Source: Todiramphus chloris collaris (Eukaryota; Chordata; Aves; Coraciiformes; Alcedinidae). From it: a stretch of DNA of 64,000 nucleotides. A program made the translations under genes and the position numbers. The notes under the pieces are model-generated. The model ran no database searches and was not told the DNA's origin. It saw only the letters and a program-made list of their open reading frames with translations. The stretch lies in assembly GCA_025345505.1 (NCBI GenBank), contig JANVCC010000146.1:4319163-4383162 (forward strand), given 5' to 3'. Position 1 is the first letter of the stretch, and every line of letters begins with the position of its first letter. This document shows positions 27,806 through 41,552 of this stretch, piece after piece.

Positions 27806-30800
27806 CAGTTAAGACAAGAAAAGTTTTGGCATGAAAGAGCAGGTAAGCTAGAGCGAAGAGGCTGACATGGACTAACAGGATCATCTCATATGGTTAAAAG
27901 GTGTATGCAGTGCTTCTGCAGACTACATGGGTTTCAGGCCTCATTATACAATATTAGAGAATATTGTGAGTAATTCTGGAATACAGCAGCTTGATGCTGT
28001 GAAGAAAATTACTTGACATTATCCTACTCTATGTTGTGGCAGGAGAAAACCACACTGTAAGGTGTACAAGTCTCAAATTCTATCTGTGGGGAGATGATTG
28101 AAAGAAAAACAGTTTGTGCATATGTAAGTAACTGACCCGCTTCAGACTAGAAAGTAGATTCATAGTCGTAATATTATTAGTCCTACACTAATAGGAACCT
28201 GTTATATTAGCACTTTCAGACAGCTAGAGCACGTATCCTTGACACACTGCTATACGTGTGGCTGCTCTAGACAACTGTGCCATCTGAGAGACCCACCAAT
28301 TCTCCTGCTGCCTACAGAGTCCTCAGTAGGTCCCCTGCCTTATTTTAAGTGGAGCACAAGAAACAAGGTCAGATATTCAAACAGTGAAGGTTTCCCCCAA
28401 CACCTCAGACATTCTTCCACATGAGAATGAATCCAGGCCATGTCGAAATGGCAGTGCTGAAATCTCCATAGGTGCTTGGCCCACGTAGTTCTTATCATGC
28501 TTTACTCCTGTGAATCAATCCTTTCAATTAAGGGAGCTGGGGGATCTAATGATGTTTTTATTTGCAATTACAGCTTTAAATTAGGATCAATAGAGGCAGC
28601 CACAGCCCTGCCATACCAACAGTCCTCAGAGGTTCATAGGTTTTCACAGAACACACTTCTGATACAAACCCATCCGTTTTCTATTAAAAATAAAATATCA
28701 TAGGAAAGAGACTTAGACCTTAATACAAGAAAAAGACTCAGGGAATCTCACTATTTGTGTTTTGCTTTTAGGCATCAAGCCAGCAAGACCTTCTTCCCTA
28801 TGGTTGCCCCCCCTATGGACTTTCCATGATCACATCTGGAATAAAGTGGATGGGCATCAAGCCAGGTCAAAGCTGACTCTGTTAGAAGAGGGAAGAAAAA
28901 TACATGTCTATTTAGTTACCATCCTGTATTTCTAACTTCTTGTTCAGTGTACAATTTTGCTCACCATGAAGCTTGTTCCATAGACAGCACAGGTCAGGTT
29001 TCTTTGATTGACTCTTCCCAGAAAGGATGCTGTATACCAAAACATGCAATGCTTTCGGCTTGCACAAACTGTGATTATAAAAAACAAAGCAGTCATTACT
29101 AAATGGAAATTTTAATACCATCTTCTAGAGATTTGGGGCTATTTACCCTATTTTTAAGTAACCCCTCAAAAAAAAAAAAATTACATGAGATTGTGTCAAA
29201 TTAGATCTTTTCTGAGAATCAAACTGCAACAAAATAACTTCTTGAGTTGCACATTTCAGAGCATATTTCATCGTTGCTGTACACATTGGGTAATATCTGC
29301 TATGATTTAAAGAGGAACAGTGCTGTAAGAAGCCTCCCTTCTAATTATAAATGGCTGTGAGGTACATCACTCATACCAGACTGAAATTTACTTCCATTTC
29401 AAACACGATCTTTTTTTGCCTGTTTATTATCATAAACTGGCCACAGAACTGCTGAAAGAGAGATTGCAGAAAATATTAACTTAATCCCTTCCCAGTTGCA
29501 GTTCCTTCTCTTAACACACACTTATTTTAAGCCTTTGTTTACAGGTTGCAACGTGTCAGATGGCAAACGCTCTCTCTCATGGAGAGCTGTGCAGTGAAAG
29601 CCTTTCCTATTCCCTGTGCTATGTTGGGCACTATGGGCTTCACATGTATAGTGTAGAAGTTTCATCTGAATGCAAACAATGCTAAAATTTATCCTGAAAA
29701 ACACTTACACTTAAAAACATACCATAATTTCAAGAAGAAAAAAGCCTGACATGTATTTTGGCTGATTTCGAATTCATGTATATTTTAAATGATCTCTATA
29801 CTCTAAGCTGTGCATTTTATAGCACAGGGTGATAACCATTACCATTCCACTCCACCTAATCCACCAACAGTCTTGATTTATTGGCTAGTCATGTGTAGTG
29901 CACTGCCCCTCCTGAAACTCATGCTGTAATTTTAATTTTTGTTGTTGTTGCTGCTGCTGTTATCTGGGTGCAGTGCTTGCTATGAAGATACCATGGTCTT
30001 ACTCACCCTGTAAAAATAATTGATGTTATTGAAGATAATGATTTAGGATATCATCCATCTCCAGTACAGCTTGCCATTACATGACTTGTTCTTGCAGGTA
30101 TCTGATTTGTATCATAGACGAGTTGGCTTGATTGCTGTTTTGCCATAGAGTAATAGTTTCCTGGTTTCCACTGACATACTGAGTCTCTCTTGATCGCTCA
30201 GGTGATCAGTCAACACACAAGTTAATTACAGGTGAAGGGGCGTCTGAAGCCCAAAGATCAAAAGATACGCACAAGGTCTTCTTCAAGTCATTATTCACCT
30301 TCTTAAACATCAGGCAGCCAGCTCAGATTCCTGTCTCTCACACTATCCCTAAATAAAGTGACATAATAGTAGGAAACTTGAATTAGAGCAGCTAAAAGAC
30401 ACAAAATGAAACTTCCAAATTCTCCAACAGGAAAGAAAAAAATCCATGTGGGCACAGTCGCCTGCATGGCATAACTCGGAAGAACTCTCATTTACTTATT
30501 GTTAGCTTTTGTTAATATAGGTAAATAATGAAATAATCAAGGGTAGATGTTTAGAGGTGGACAACCTGACAGTTTGCCACAGGGTTCCCACCTGCAGCTT
30601 CTTAGGTTTTAACTGGCATTGCAAGGAAATACTTTCAAAAGTTGCCATCATCTTTACTTCCATGCACAAAGAATAGAATTTATTGGCAGAAATTAGGAGC
30701 TACTGGACAAAAAGGTAAGAAGCCCTCCCAAAATGTAAAGGAAAAACAGTTCTCGACAGAACCTTTTTCTCCAGATTTCAACCATCCACAAAACTCAACT

Positions 30801-33329
30801 GTGCACATTAACATTACCAGCAGCTAATTATAATTACCCTCCTAAATCACCCTCTTTGGGCCACGTCCCACGCTCCTCTGGGAATTCGGCATCACAGCAC
30901 CAGAGCCTCGCTCCTGCTCCAAGACCCTGTGAGCTAAATACAACCTTTTGGACAAGCTGGTTGAGCAGATGGGGACCTACAGCAGTCAAGAGGTTGTGAC
31001 ATTGTGTTGCAGGCACAGGGTTAAGCTTTTGCTTGGTAGAAAGAAAAATCTCCCTGGCAGCAATGGGCTGTGCTCGCTGGAGGCTTGGGTATCAGCTCAA
31101 TCCCTGCACCTCTCAGCTACACCTGTTTCTGTCCACCAGAACTGGTTTCTCCATCTCTGTGGTTTTCACGTTACTAGATCAAAAGAGACATAATTGGGCA
31201 CTATGCCTCAAAGGTTTATTTCCTAAAATAATATCATTATTACTCCTCCCAAACTCACCCTGCCTTTATTTTTAAGGCTAAAGGATCCGAATCACTGAGT
31301 TGGAGATATGAAGAGATGCTGTGTAAGGTCAAACATTCAAAGGACTTTGGTGCAAGTATAATTCAGTGCACACAATCCACATATGCTTTCTTCCATATGC
31401 AAATAAATGCTAGAGATGCACAACCCACTTGCACGTATCTGCACACGCCAAAGGGATTTACACATGTTAATACTTGGAAAGCAAAGTGAGAATGTATGTA
31501 AAATGGCATGCACAGAGTACATTCATCCATGTGCATATCCCTCTGGAGGCATCACTACTTGGAAGTGATTCTAAGCGGAAAAACAGTTAAAAAATTGATA
31601 TGTCACCCTCTCTCCAAAACCTAATGACTACAGTCTGTTAATTACACTACATCTGTTGGAACTTTTAGCAAATAAATTGTGGACCTGAGCTATTATTTAT
31701 AACACCAACAGAAATTATAAGTCATTTCTTAAAGCCACACTCCTGCAAAGGGGCAGCAGGAGCGGACCGTGCTGGGCTAGCCCTGCCCTGCAACCTCCCC
31801 ACACACATAGCACAGATTGTTACAAAGCAGTTAAAATAACCTTTTTGAAATTTTACTTTCTGCAGATGGAGAGAAAGCAGCGAGAGAATATCAGGACTGA
31901 AATAGAGGAAGGAAAAGAACATGAAAAAAAATTGTTTAAAATGTCATTTACAATTAGTTGCAGAGTAGCCCCGAAATGCTGCAGGTTCCGTGCTGCCACT
32001 GCTTTTAGCCACGTTCCCCACAGCCTGGTATTCCCTGATAGCTCCTGAATGCCCAGCAAATCGGTGTATGGCAGGGTCTGGCAGGGAGAGAGTCATCTCA
32101 GCATGGCTGTGCCTTGGATTTAGGCTCTAATTTAGGCTCTGCCCCTGGCATGTCAAATCCCCATGCTTTTTAAGGCACTTTAATGCTAGGAAGAATGCAC
32201 AGAGGTGCTGATCTGTTCGTGTGTCAGGAAGCAGCTCTTTATCCTGTTCTGCACAGAGCTCTGAACCACAGCCCTGCTTTTTCCCCCACCTCCCATACTC
32301 TACAAGCATTACCTGCTGTGGTTTCTTCAATGTAACAGTTCAAGCAAAACAAGGATTTTTTTTATTTCATTTTTTTTCCCCCAACACCTGGCCCAACAAA
32401 CAATGCAATATTTGAAAGTCAAGGTGAGTCCCTCCATTGGCCTTCTCAAACCAGTAACAACAGTTCCCCAGAGTAAATGGCAATTGCCTGTTATAAACTG
32501 GAGCAGAATTGCCACCGTCTTCTGTGTAACAGAAACAAGAGCCTTTGCATCTCATTACTATTACTCTGGGACCCGAGCATTAGTTAGCTGTTCTTTTTAT
32601 ACCACTTTAGCCAGCCCACTTATTCATCAGAAAGCAAATAATCACTCAGGCTGAAGTTTATGAAACTTTTGGGATTCACAAACGTGTTTCATGAATTTCT
32701 GGCAGTTGTCTGAATGTTCACAACTAATGTGATGCCAGTAATCAGAACAAGTCAAAACTTGACACTTTTATTCATAAATCAGGAGATGTTTTATTTTTAC
32801 TGCTTGAACAGTTCTACTCTCAAGCATGACTGGATTTGAACCACCAACCTGGAGGTGAAAGGACCTTTATTTAATGTATTTGTTTAGGTTCATATGAAAT
32901 ATAAAAAAGTGTCTATCCAGGACCCTAGCCACCTTTGCCATATATTAAAAAAACCAGGCCAACTCACACAGACAAAAATAAACTCAGCAACTTCCAAAAG
33001 CTGAAGAAGGCACAAAAAAAGCCTCTTGGCCAGAGAGCTCAAATCTTTCTATATAAACTGAAAACTTTTGCACGCACTATTTCTCTCTTCTCCAGAGCCT
33101 GGGATATGAGGAGATGTGTCCCTCAGGCCAGCAAAACTGGGACTGTCCCAGGCTAGAGTGGAAAGAGAGCATTCAGTCATGCTCCTGCTGAGGAGATCTA
33201 TCCAGTGGTCTCCCCTTTAAACTGAGGGGACTTCAGCCAAAACGGCTCTGTGGCTCGCAGCTGCAGGGGTATCACTAGGGAGACAGAGCAATCTATTAAG
33301 CAAAGAGGATCCAAGACCTCGTGCCAAGA

Positions 33330-33545
33330 ATCTATTTTAGCCTCCCCCGCGAGCCCGCAGACACAGCGCGGGCCCCGGAGCAGCAGCGTGAAGCGCCGAT
33401 GGTGCAACCTCCCCCTCGTCACTCCCCGCGCATGGAGAGCACTCTGCGGACCCGCGGCTGCCCGACTGTCACCTCCACGCCCTCCGCGTGTGCCCCAGCC
33501 ACCCCCCCAGCCAGGCAGCTCTCCCACTCTCATATATTACGAAGT
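33330..33545. promoter_or_regulatory. Small CpG-rich island, possible promoter
   Basis: About 200 bp of CpG-dense DNA (for example CCCCGCGAGCCCGC and GGACCCGCGGCTGCC) stands out from AT-rich flanks. A TATA-like ATATATTA lies at about 33,533-33,540, upstream of the CpG block if transcription runs on the minus strand. Open frames cross it on both strands (plus 33,250-33,681, minus 33,198-33,533), but neither protein is recognisable and both are rich in Pro, Arg and Gly as GC-rich frames tend to be. This could be a first exon or promoter of an unannotated transcript, an orphan CpG island, or a GC-rich chance patch. Confidence 0.35.
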
Positions 33546-36500
33546 AGTTGCATTCAACCAGTTTCTCCTTCCACAGACAGAGGAACATAAATTTGTGACT
33601 CCAAAAATAGGAGAGGGAACAGAAAACCAACCTACTGACTTCAAAGCCAAATCCCTATTAGGCTTTTCTACTGCAAGGTAGAAGGGCCCTGCAGACCAAG
33701 TTCTGTCCTTGTGCTGGCACAGTAGCCTCTGGTGCCAGCACTTTTCACTGTCCCACTCAGCCGTCCTCTTCCCTTTCCATCTCTTTTTGCAGGGGGGACA
33801 GGCAGATGTGGGGAGGCAAGGGAAGAAAAGGCAGGCATATATTTATAAAACACGCATTTCTCCTCAGGTAGTCAGAAGACACGAGACATTTAATTGGTCA
33901 TTTAGAGACAACCCCAGCTCTGCTATAGAAAGATCCCTTTCAAAGTAAACACAAAAATAACAGAAGGTCATCTCTTCGCTCTTTTGAACACTTCAGAAAG
34001 GAAGTGTCCATAAAAAAGGTTGCAAGAACTGGTCATCCTCAGACACACCGTAGGTTATATTTTCCAAATCCTCTATGCAAACACAAAACACCACGTTCAT
34101 TTTTTTCTCACTAGAGGCTGACAACGTTGGGAAAGGTTTCCATCAAACACGCCAAGCTGAGGTTTCTCTTGGGCAAGAAGTGCCAGCAGGAGACAGGTTG
34201 AGCAAAGAGCAGCGATCCCTGTCCATCCATCCGCCCTGCCCCTCAGCCAGCCATGCATCACCTCAGCAGCTGCCAGCGGTACCCGGAGGCTGTGTGCAGG
34301 AAAACAAACTCTCTCCTTGAGTTTCTGCTCCAGCCAGAGTGCATCTGGAAAAGGAGCAGGATCCACTGCAACCAGGCATGTAGTGCACCATCAAACTTCT
34401 TCCCCTTCAAGTGTTTAAAGAGCAACCTGACCGGCTTTTCTCCTCGACAGCTCAGCATTTAAATGAGATGATTAATCAAAAGCACCTCCCAATTGGAATT
34501 ATATCCTGCCTGCCTTCTGACACCTACAACTTCAATAACATCTTTTATAGCTCCATTGTTGCAATGTGAAGCCCTAAGGAGAACTGGCTCCTACAACATG
34601 TTGCCATTACATTTTAGCCAAGGTTGAATGTAGCCACAAATCTCCCTGCAAAATACAGTGGAGATCTATTAAATGTATAACTTCCCTGGCACCAAAATGT
34701 TATTCTTTTAGCAGGTCCACTTCTTCCCTGGGATTCTGATGAAGTGTGCTCTACTGTGTTATGAAATACACCATCTTTTGGTGTGATACACAAAAAACGT
34801 CTTTGTTTAACGCAGCTTGTCTTTCATCATGTCACTTTTCTACTAGATTTTCTTTTCTGTGCACCGGAAGGATATTATTGTGTCTGCCTTACCAGGGGAC
34901 TTTGCTACGTGACCTGCAGTGTCAGAGTGAGGATCAGATCCTCCTTGAAACACAGGCTGGACAGCTTAATACAATACAAAGGAACATAGAGCAAATGAAG
35001 AATTAGGAGAACCAATACAGCAACACTCCTGTTTAAGGGGGCTGCAGAGGCATCTTCCAGCATGAAACAGGCCTTCTACTAAAAAACAGATGAAAACTAA
35101 ACTGTTATTTGCTGTATGATGTTCATTCTCCCACTTATACACACTTACCAGAGTCAACATGAGAGCTCAAGAAGGTCAGGGAGTACCATCAGCATGTCCA
35201 TTTTGCTAGGAAGAAGTAGTGTGGTAACACAACCAATCTCGCCAGTCTGCAGCACGGCCCCTCTCTTATCCAACACTCTTGTAATTTCTTCCAGAGCCTT
35301 CAGAAACTGTAAACAAGAAAGTGTGGTAAATAAAATTGCTTGGCAGAGAAGGTGCTAGCATAGTACCCCAGGTGCAAGGATTTAATTTTCTGGTTCATTC
35401 TGAACTTCTGCAAACACCTGACAGCACCAAGTATCATCAGATATTTGCTCTGTTAGCTCACCACTGCTGCAGTCAGCGCAGGAAACTGGTTCAGCAAAGA
35501 TCTAACAAAGAGCTGGGTGCTAAAGAGAGACTTCCCTCTTCAGGAAGCAGTGAGCTGTTAGAGCAGCTCAGCCACCTTGTGCAACGTGCCCTTTGGGCAC
35601 CTTCACTGAAAGGTGATGTGTCTAATCCCTGACTCCTCTCCCATCTGTGCTGCCAGCAGTAGCAAACCCTAGGCAGCTCAGCATCTGCGTCTGTCACCTC
35701 TTGAGCTGGGCTGCACATTGAGAGCCCTGCTTGGACTGCACAGAACAGGCTTTCATCTACCTAAACCTCTTACAGGACCTGCAGATGAGTGCAGACTGCC
35801 TGAGCCTCCTCTCAGACCAAAACACACCACGTAGATGCCACTGCTGCTTCACTCAGCAGCTCCTGCACTCCAGCAGAAGCTCCTCTTCTCAACCAAAAGG
35901 CTTCAAATAAACATCTCCCATGTCCCAGAATGATGCCGTCATTCCCTGTCTGCCCACTCTTCTTGCAGGAGCTCTCCACTACTCTCATCAAAGCCTCGCT
36001 ACTCCACAGAAAGACATCAAGTTTCAGTGAGTGAATGGGCAGAGCAAACACAGTGATTTTATCTCTCATCTCATGACCATGATGCTCACTCTGGGATTTC
36101 TGCACTTCCCTATGAGGTGTTTTCTGTGAGAGATGGGAGCCATTCTTAAGAAAGATGATGTCACAACTTATGTACCTTTCTGCTTAAGCACAGGCAGGTT
36201 ACCTTGGATTTCTTTGGCAACATCACAAACCTCCAAAAGGAAAGATGGACAAACTTGTTTTTTTATTTTCCCCCTGGAAGAGACAAGATTTGACCTTAAG
36301 TCACTCGTACTCCAATCAGGCAACCCGAGCAGCTGATTGAGGTCACAAACCCTGGGTGAAGTTAGGGGTTGCAATGCCAAAGTCATTGTTCACTCATGAC
36401 ATGTTTGGTATCTGCTCGTTTTCTAAGCTTGGTGACTTGAACCAGTCACATCTTTTCCCCATAAGGACACTCAGGTGCAGGGAACCACCATCTGACAAGC

Positions 36501-38784
36501 CTGCTGATCCAGTGCAGAGGCAAAACCAGCACTCTGACAGTAAGTAGATTGGGTTCAAGTCAAAAGTCAAGGTCCAAATTAACTCAGCAGTTAGTGAATC
36601 AGTGACTTTCCCCCTACATCTCATTCCCTCCTCTGCAAAGTAATCAGTAGTGCTTACTCCCAGGACTGCCTTCTGCAAAAGTTGTATCAAAGTCTATTCA
36701 GGCACCTCTAGCAAAGAGGACCACGCAAGGAGCTAAGGCAGGGAGATGGGTACATTACTAGCTTCCTTCCCACACCCTCAGCAGAGGGCTCTTGCCGTGC
36801 CTGCCTTTGGTCTTCAGATTCATTACAGCCAGGCAGGAAAAGATGGCTCATATACACACAGTGCTTATCCTGCTGATCAATAAGCTTCCTTCCTGCCTGA
36901 TAACCATACCACTTATAATATTAACAGTGTTATTTAAGATGTGTGGAAATTTTGTCTGATCCAAGCAAACCAGAAATATCTTGACCTAGATACTGAGAAC
37001 AAAACACTGAAGTAAACTTCAGGATCGCCAGTTCATCTATCACTACACTTGACATTTTACTGAAAAATCGGAGCAAAACTACCTTACCCAAAAGGTTCTT
37101 ATACCAGCGTATTTATTCAGCGGATGAGAGAGAAGAAAAAAAAAATTTAAATGCTTTCTGCCACTTTTTCCTTCTCAATTTAGATGGAAAAGAAGTGCAC
37201 TTTATTAATAAGGTACGTGAGTTGCCTATGGGCCCCTTTCAAAATAGCAAACACGATTATATCAGAAAACATAAACAAATATCAGACTTCCTTCAGAGGA
37301 AAAAAGGAGTGTGATGAGCAAAGGAAGAAGACAAAGAGTATTTCCACTGTGTTACAAGTGCGCAAGCTCGAGACAGTGACCTGCACCGTAAAAGATGGTC
37401 ACTGATGCAGCATGGTTCAATAAACTTTTTCAGAAGCATCATCAAGCAGTTGCTCTTTTTGGCTTTAAGTAATGCTGGGCATATGCAGCACCTCTGAAAA
37501 GCAAGATCTTATTTTCTTCAAGGTCTAACCAAAATTGCTAACAGTTTCCACAAGAAGTCACACGTGCACAACTTCTCTTATATATCCAACTGCAAAGCTA
37601 AGAAGCAATTGGAGTGTCCAACCTTCCATCCGGGAGCTGGAGCTTCACTGAATCTCACAGTCTAATCTAGCAGATTTCTGCTCATTCCTCTTACCCATGT
37701 AAATTTTGGTCCTTACCCGTAGGTATTTCAGTAGGTGGAATGTTTTAAGTATCTACCTACCTGGAAGACAGACCACTTAACAAAAGGTAGAAAAGGAAAA
37801 GAAGGACTTTCAGAAAAGATCAAATACATCACAAGCTTGGCAGACACTGTAGCCCTGAAACAGCAGTTTGAAACTTGCACCATAACAAATCTTCTCCTAT
37901 ACATTATCTCACAGGAAACAACACATGATAAATTCTTAGCACAATGTGATTCCCCTCCTTCCACCTCCTCCCCACTTCAGAAAGATTTAACATCTAATTC
38001 AGCTTTTGACGAGCTGCTTCATCACTGCGGGAATGCTGTTGATCTCTGTCGGAACCCTGCGGCCTTGGACAGAACAAACTGAAAGGGAAAAAAAAAAATT
38101 TGGCCGTCTGTAATGATAAATAAATACATTACAGGATACAACTCTGGGGAATGGAGGCTGACACTGACTGAGCACCGTGACCTCCACACAACTGCCAAGT
38201 CTCAGACGCTTAACAAAAGTCAACTTTTGTTTGCCTTCTCCCCCCCATGACAATTTCTTCAAGTGGAAACACAGGATGGAAAAAAAAAAAAATCAAACCA
38301 ATAAAACTCCCAAATCCTCCTCATCTGCTGCCCAGAGGAACTTGGGTTTTGGCAGAGTATTTTATTTCTCTGGTCTCCTAGAAATTGGGGGAAACCAGCC
38401 CATGCTGCACCAGCGGCAGCAGGACAGGGAAGCTGTGGTGCCACGGGGAATGCTCAAATCCCTTTTTTATAAAATTCTGCATTAGAATGTGCCTGCCTTC
38501 AGGCTAGCTCTTGGCTCCAATTTGATCTTCTGTCTACTTAAGTCACCCCCACAAAATCAAATATATGGCAGATATTGGTTCTTCACATTGATGGCCACAG
38601 TAACAAAACAGAGAGGGATGAATTGGTTACCCCATCAGATAATCCACCCTGGAATAATCATCAGATAATCATGCCTGGAAGCCTCACCCACTTGTGTCAA
38701 CCTATCTCCTAGACTCTCCTTTTCAATATCCAATTCTCTTTTCTCCCCAGCCTGAACAGAAAGGTGATACTGAGGATACCTACT

Positions 38785-38850
38785 GCCACCTCTCCTCATG
38801 TTACAGATGGAGAAAGTGATAAAAAAAAGTGTCACAACAAAGTCAATCAA
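38785..38850 (+). repeat. Possible ancient MIR/L2-like remnant
   Basis: The words CTCCTCATGTTACAGATGGA followed by GAAAGTGATAA and later GTCACAACAAAGTCAATCAAG resemble the widely shared end of MIR and L2 repeats (CCTCATTTTACAGATGAGGAAACTGAGG, then a variant of GTCACTTGCCCAAGGTCAC). The similarity is by memory of the consensus and short. It may be chance. Confidence 0.3.
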
Positions 38851-39514
38851 GTTGAAAGGCAGGTATGGCTATGTTAACTTCTGTCTGTGTTGTGCTTGCC
38901 ATAATGTATTACCCCATTAACGCCATGCACCTTATGGGAACCACAGAGCTTGATCAAATAAGTTCATGGTCAAACCCTCAGGGATCATCAACACCTTACA
39001 GCAAAGCGCAGCACAGAAAACCCCACACTAACACTGGCAAAGCTAATTCCAGTGCAGAAAGAGAAGAGCCTCACCAGTGTGGTGCTAATCAGCCCCACTG
39101 GCTTCTTGAGCTATTAATTTCAGGCACAAAGGTAATGTAGCTACACCACTCCTGAAGCCCACACCAGTACTTCTTCCCAACGCTTCACTGAACAGCACCG
39201 ACTGCCGCTCACTCGAAGCTGTGTTGGGGCACATGGCACAGCTTGTTCCAAGTGTTTCTTCTGCTCCCTTTGCTCCCTTAAGAACTGTCTCCTGCCAGCT
39301 CACCACCAGTCTTAGCACTGCTGACACCAGGTTCCATCTTCACAGCTCCTGACTTGCAGATCGTTTAACTCAGCTATTCACCAAAGCACCTACTTAATCC
39401 ACGCTGCTCACAGTTACTGTCATTAAAACACTTCGTATTTTCAAATATCCTGTGACTACTTATGCTTCATAATGTCCTTCTTACTTCCCCTGTCGCCTGC
39501 CCTTTGTATACATA

Positions 39515-39585
39515 GGGAAAGTAGATAAAAGAGATGATACAACTCACCCAAACAGTGGAAGACTCGTGATTCAATCCCTTTATCT
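39515..39585 (+). repeat. Possible ancient MIR-like SINE remnant
   Basis: A series of spaced matches to the MIR core and 3' part runs in order: GGGAAAGTAGATAAAAGAGATG, then ACAACTCACCCAA, then TGGAAGACTCGTGATTCAATCCC. The MIR consensus here reads approximately GGAAACTGAGG, GACTTGCCCAAGG, then TGGCAGAGCTGGGATTCGAACCC. The ordered agreement supports an old SINE copy, but divergence is high and the call is by eye. Confidence 0.35.
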
Positions 39586-41547
39586 TTTCTCTCTGGTTTA
39601 CATCTTTAATTTCTCAGTCTATCTTGTTCCTTTTTTTTTTTTTTTTTAACATTCTCTTTTGATTTAGAGGATTTGAACGGTTCTGCTCTGGTTAAAGGTA
39701 GGATCTTTCTAACACATCTTCATACATTTGAGTAGTACCCTAAAGATTTTCCTTTGCCTCAATATTGCCCTTTAAGAGTATCTGGAAACAAAGAGTTTTC
39801 TTCTTTGGCTTGGTCAATTCCCTAAGTCTGTTCTGCCAGAGCATATTTTTTTCCACGTAAGTTATACCTTTCACTGTCATGTAGTTGTTTCCTGCAAGAG
39901 TAAGTTGTGCCATTACAGTCTCTGTTAAATTAAGAATTAAAGAATTAAATTAAGTATTAAATACGAAATCCATTTTCAAGTTTGTAATTCCCAAACCTCT
40001 CACCTGAGTCAGGGAAAAAAAAAAAAAAAAAGCAAGACAAATAAAATCCAAACCAAAGAAAGAGAAGCTCTACCTCTGAAACAGGTACAACAGAAACAGG
40101 GGCCCCTCTAGCTCAGTCCAAATTTTTGAAACTTAGAAGCCAATGTGGCCTGCACTGCACCCTGCAACTCAACCACTGCAAGCATCAGCAGAAGGTATCT
40201 ACTGTGACCTCTGCCTCACGCTGAGAGGAAATGCAAAGAAGTCAGAAGGAGGAAAAAAAAAAACCAAAAAAAACCACCAAAAAAATTGGACCTGGACATG
40301 TGGGTGGACATTATCTACCAGTGCAGTCCACTTTGCTGGCAAGAGTTCCCCCTTGCTCTAGCAGATCTCCTATGTGTGCACACTCTGCGTGTATGTTTAA
40401 ACAAAAAAGCTGATAAGGAGTACTTGTCTGTCAGCAGTATCTGAAGCCCATGGCTCTTTGAGAGCATTTGGGTTTACTTGGCGGGTCATGCTGACTCCTC
40501 ATGAACCATTTATCATTGCAAAAAACTCCAGAGGTTGGCACTATGCCAGTGTCTTGTCTTCTCTTCCCTCCCCCCACCCCCTTCTCCCCTCCTGGGTATT
40601 GATGCTACATCAAAACAAACCTCCAGTTCACATAGCAACAGAACATTTTTATATAACCTTTGCATGGGAACACTACAAAAACCATTGGACAATCACTTGG
40701 AGCACGTTAGGTAATTCCAGGGTATTTTGCTGGTTTCTGTCAAAGACACCCCTGACTAAATGAACTATAAAAAGGGAAGAAGATCTTTTGCACGTGGGCC
40801 AGACTTGAAACGCATCTTGGCACCAAGAATGTCAGGGGATTAGTGAACCTATTGGTTCCATCTTCTGAATTTTACCATTTTCTATCTCACTTGGAATCAA
40901 ACTGGCGAGTCCAAAACATTTAAGCCAATTTGTGCTTAATGTAACTGAAAGCAAAATGATGCTGAAGGGATCTGATGAGTCAGGGCTTCAGAAAAGCAAA
41001 GACTGAAACGTAGATTTTGGTGGATAGCTGTAAATTGCTATCTGAAACAGGTATCTGCACAAAATGCTATAAACCAGGGAGACAGCAGAACTCTCTGCGA
41101 AGCAGGCCCTCCACTCCACTCAGCAGGGAATCACCTACAACAACGCCCCTTCGGTTTCTCTTTTTAGGGTCAGTTTTGATGGCTGGCCAGAGGAGAGCTG
41201 ATCTTGGTGGCTCAACTGGCTTTTGTGAGCCCTCATCCTTGCTCTTGACCAGTTCCTCCCGCAGAGCCCTGTACTGTTCTGCAAGGGCACTGTGAGTGAT
41301 GTACTTATTAAAGGAACACACTTGCTCGAGCTTTTTACTTCGTTTGTTCCGTTCGGCAAAGACCTGCTCCCATTGACCCTGCTCAGGCAGCAGTCCTGGC
41401 ACCGCTTTCCCGCTGCCCGTGGTCTGAGCGGAGTTTCAATCTGCCGTGGTATCCCCAGCAGCACCCACGGCCACATGACGCTCTTGGCTTCTCCCATGAG
41501 ACTGACAAGCCTTCTAGAACTCTCCTTCCCTCAGGCTGCCCTGAGAT

Positions 41548-41552
41548 AGGGA
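41548..41552 (+). repeat. Target-site duplication, left
   Basis: AGGGA directly before the LTR matches AGGGA at 42,286-42,290 on the other side. The first A of the right copy overlaps the terminal A of the LTR, so the duplication is 4 bp if the LTR keeps its full CA end, or 5 bp if not. Confidence 0.65.

Larger units (their letters stand above)
21714..33329. other. Unique non-coding DNA, no gene recognised
   Basis: The stretch is AT-rich with no supported exon. There is a C run at about 22,061-22,069, a small CpG cluster near 24,310-24,370 and a T run at 25,567-25,580. A 13-bp-arm palindrome at 27,778-27,805 and a (TTG)n/(CTG)n microsatellite of a few units near 29,938-29,961 also stand out. 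A B-box-like word on minus near 32,830 is not part of a foldable tRNA. Confidence 0.6.
33546..41073. other. Unique non-coding DNA, no gene recognised
   Basis: There is no supported exon. Homopolymer runs lie at 39,631-39,647 (T) and 40,015-40,031 (A), with a further A-rich, C-interrupted run near 40,250-40,285. Two stretches near 38,790-38,850 and 39,515-39,585 resemble ancient MIR/L2-type repeat ends and are listed separately. The rest was not assignable. Confidence 0.6.

Noticed and set aside
32820-32880. tRNA-like B-box on the minus strand (GGTTCAAATCC)
   Set aside because: No A-box or cloverleaf could be placed around it, so it is a chance or very old SINE trace.
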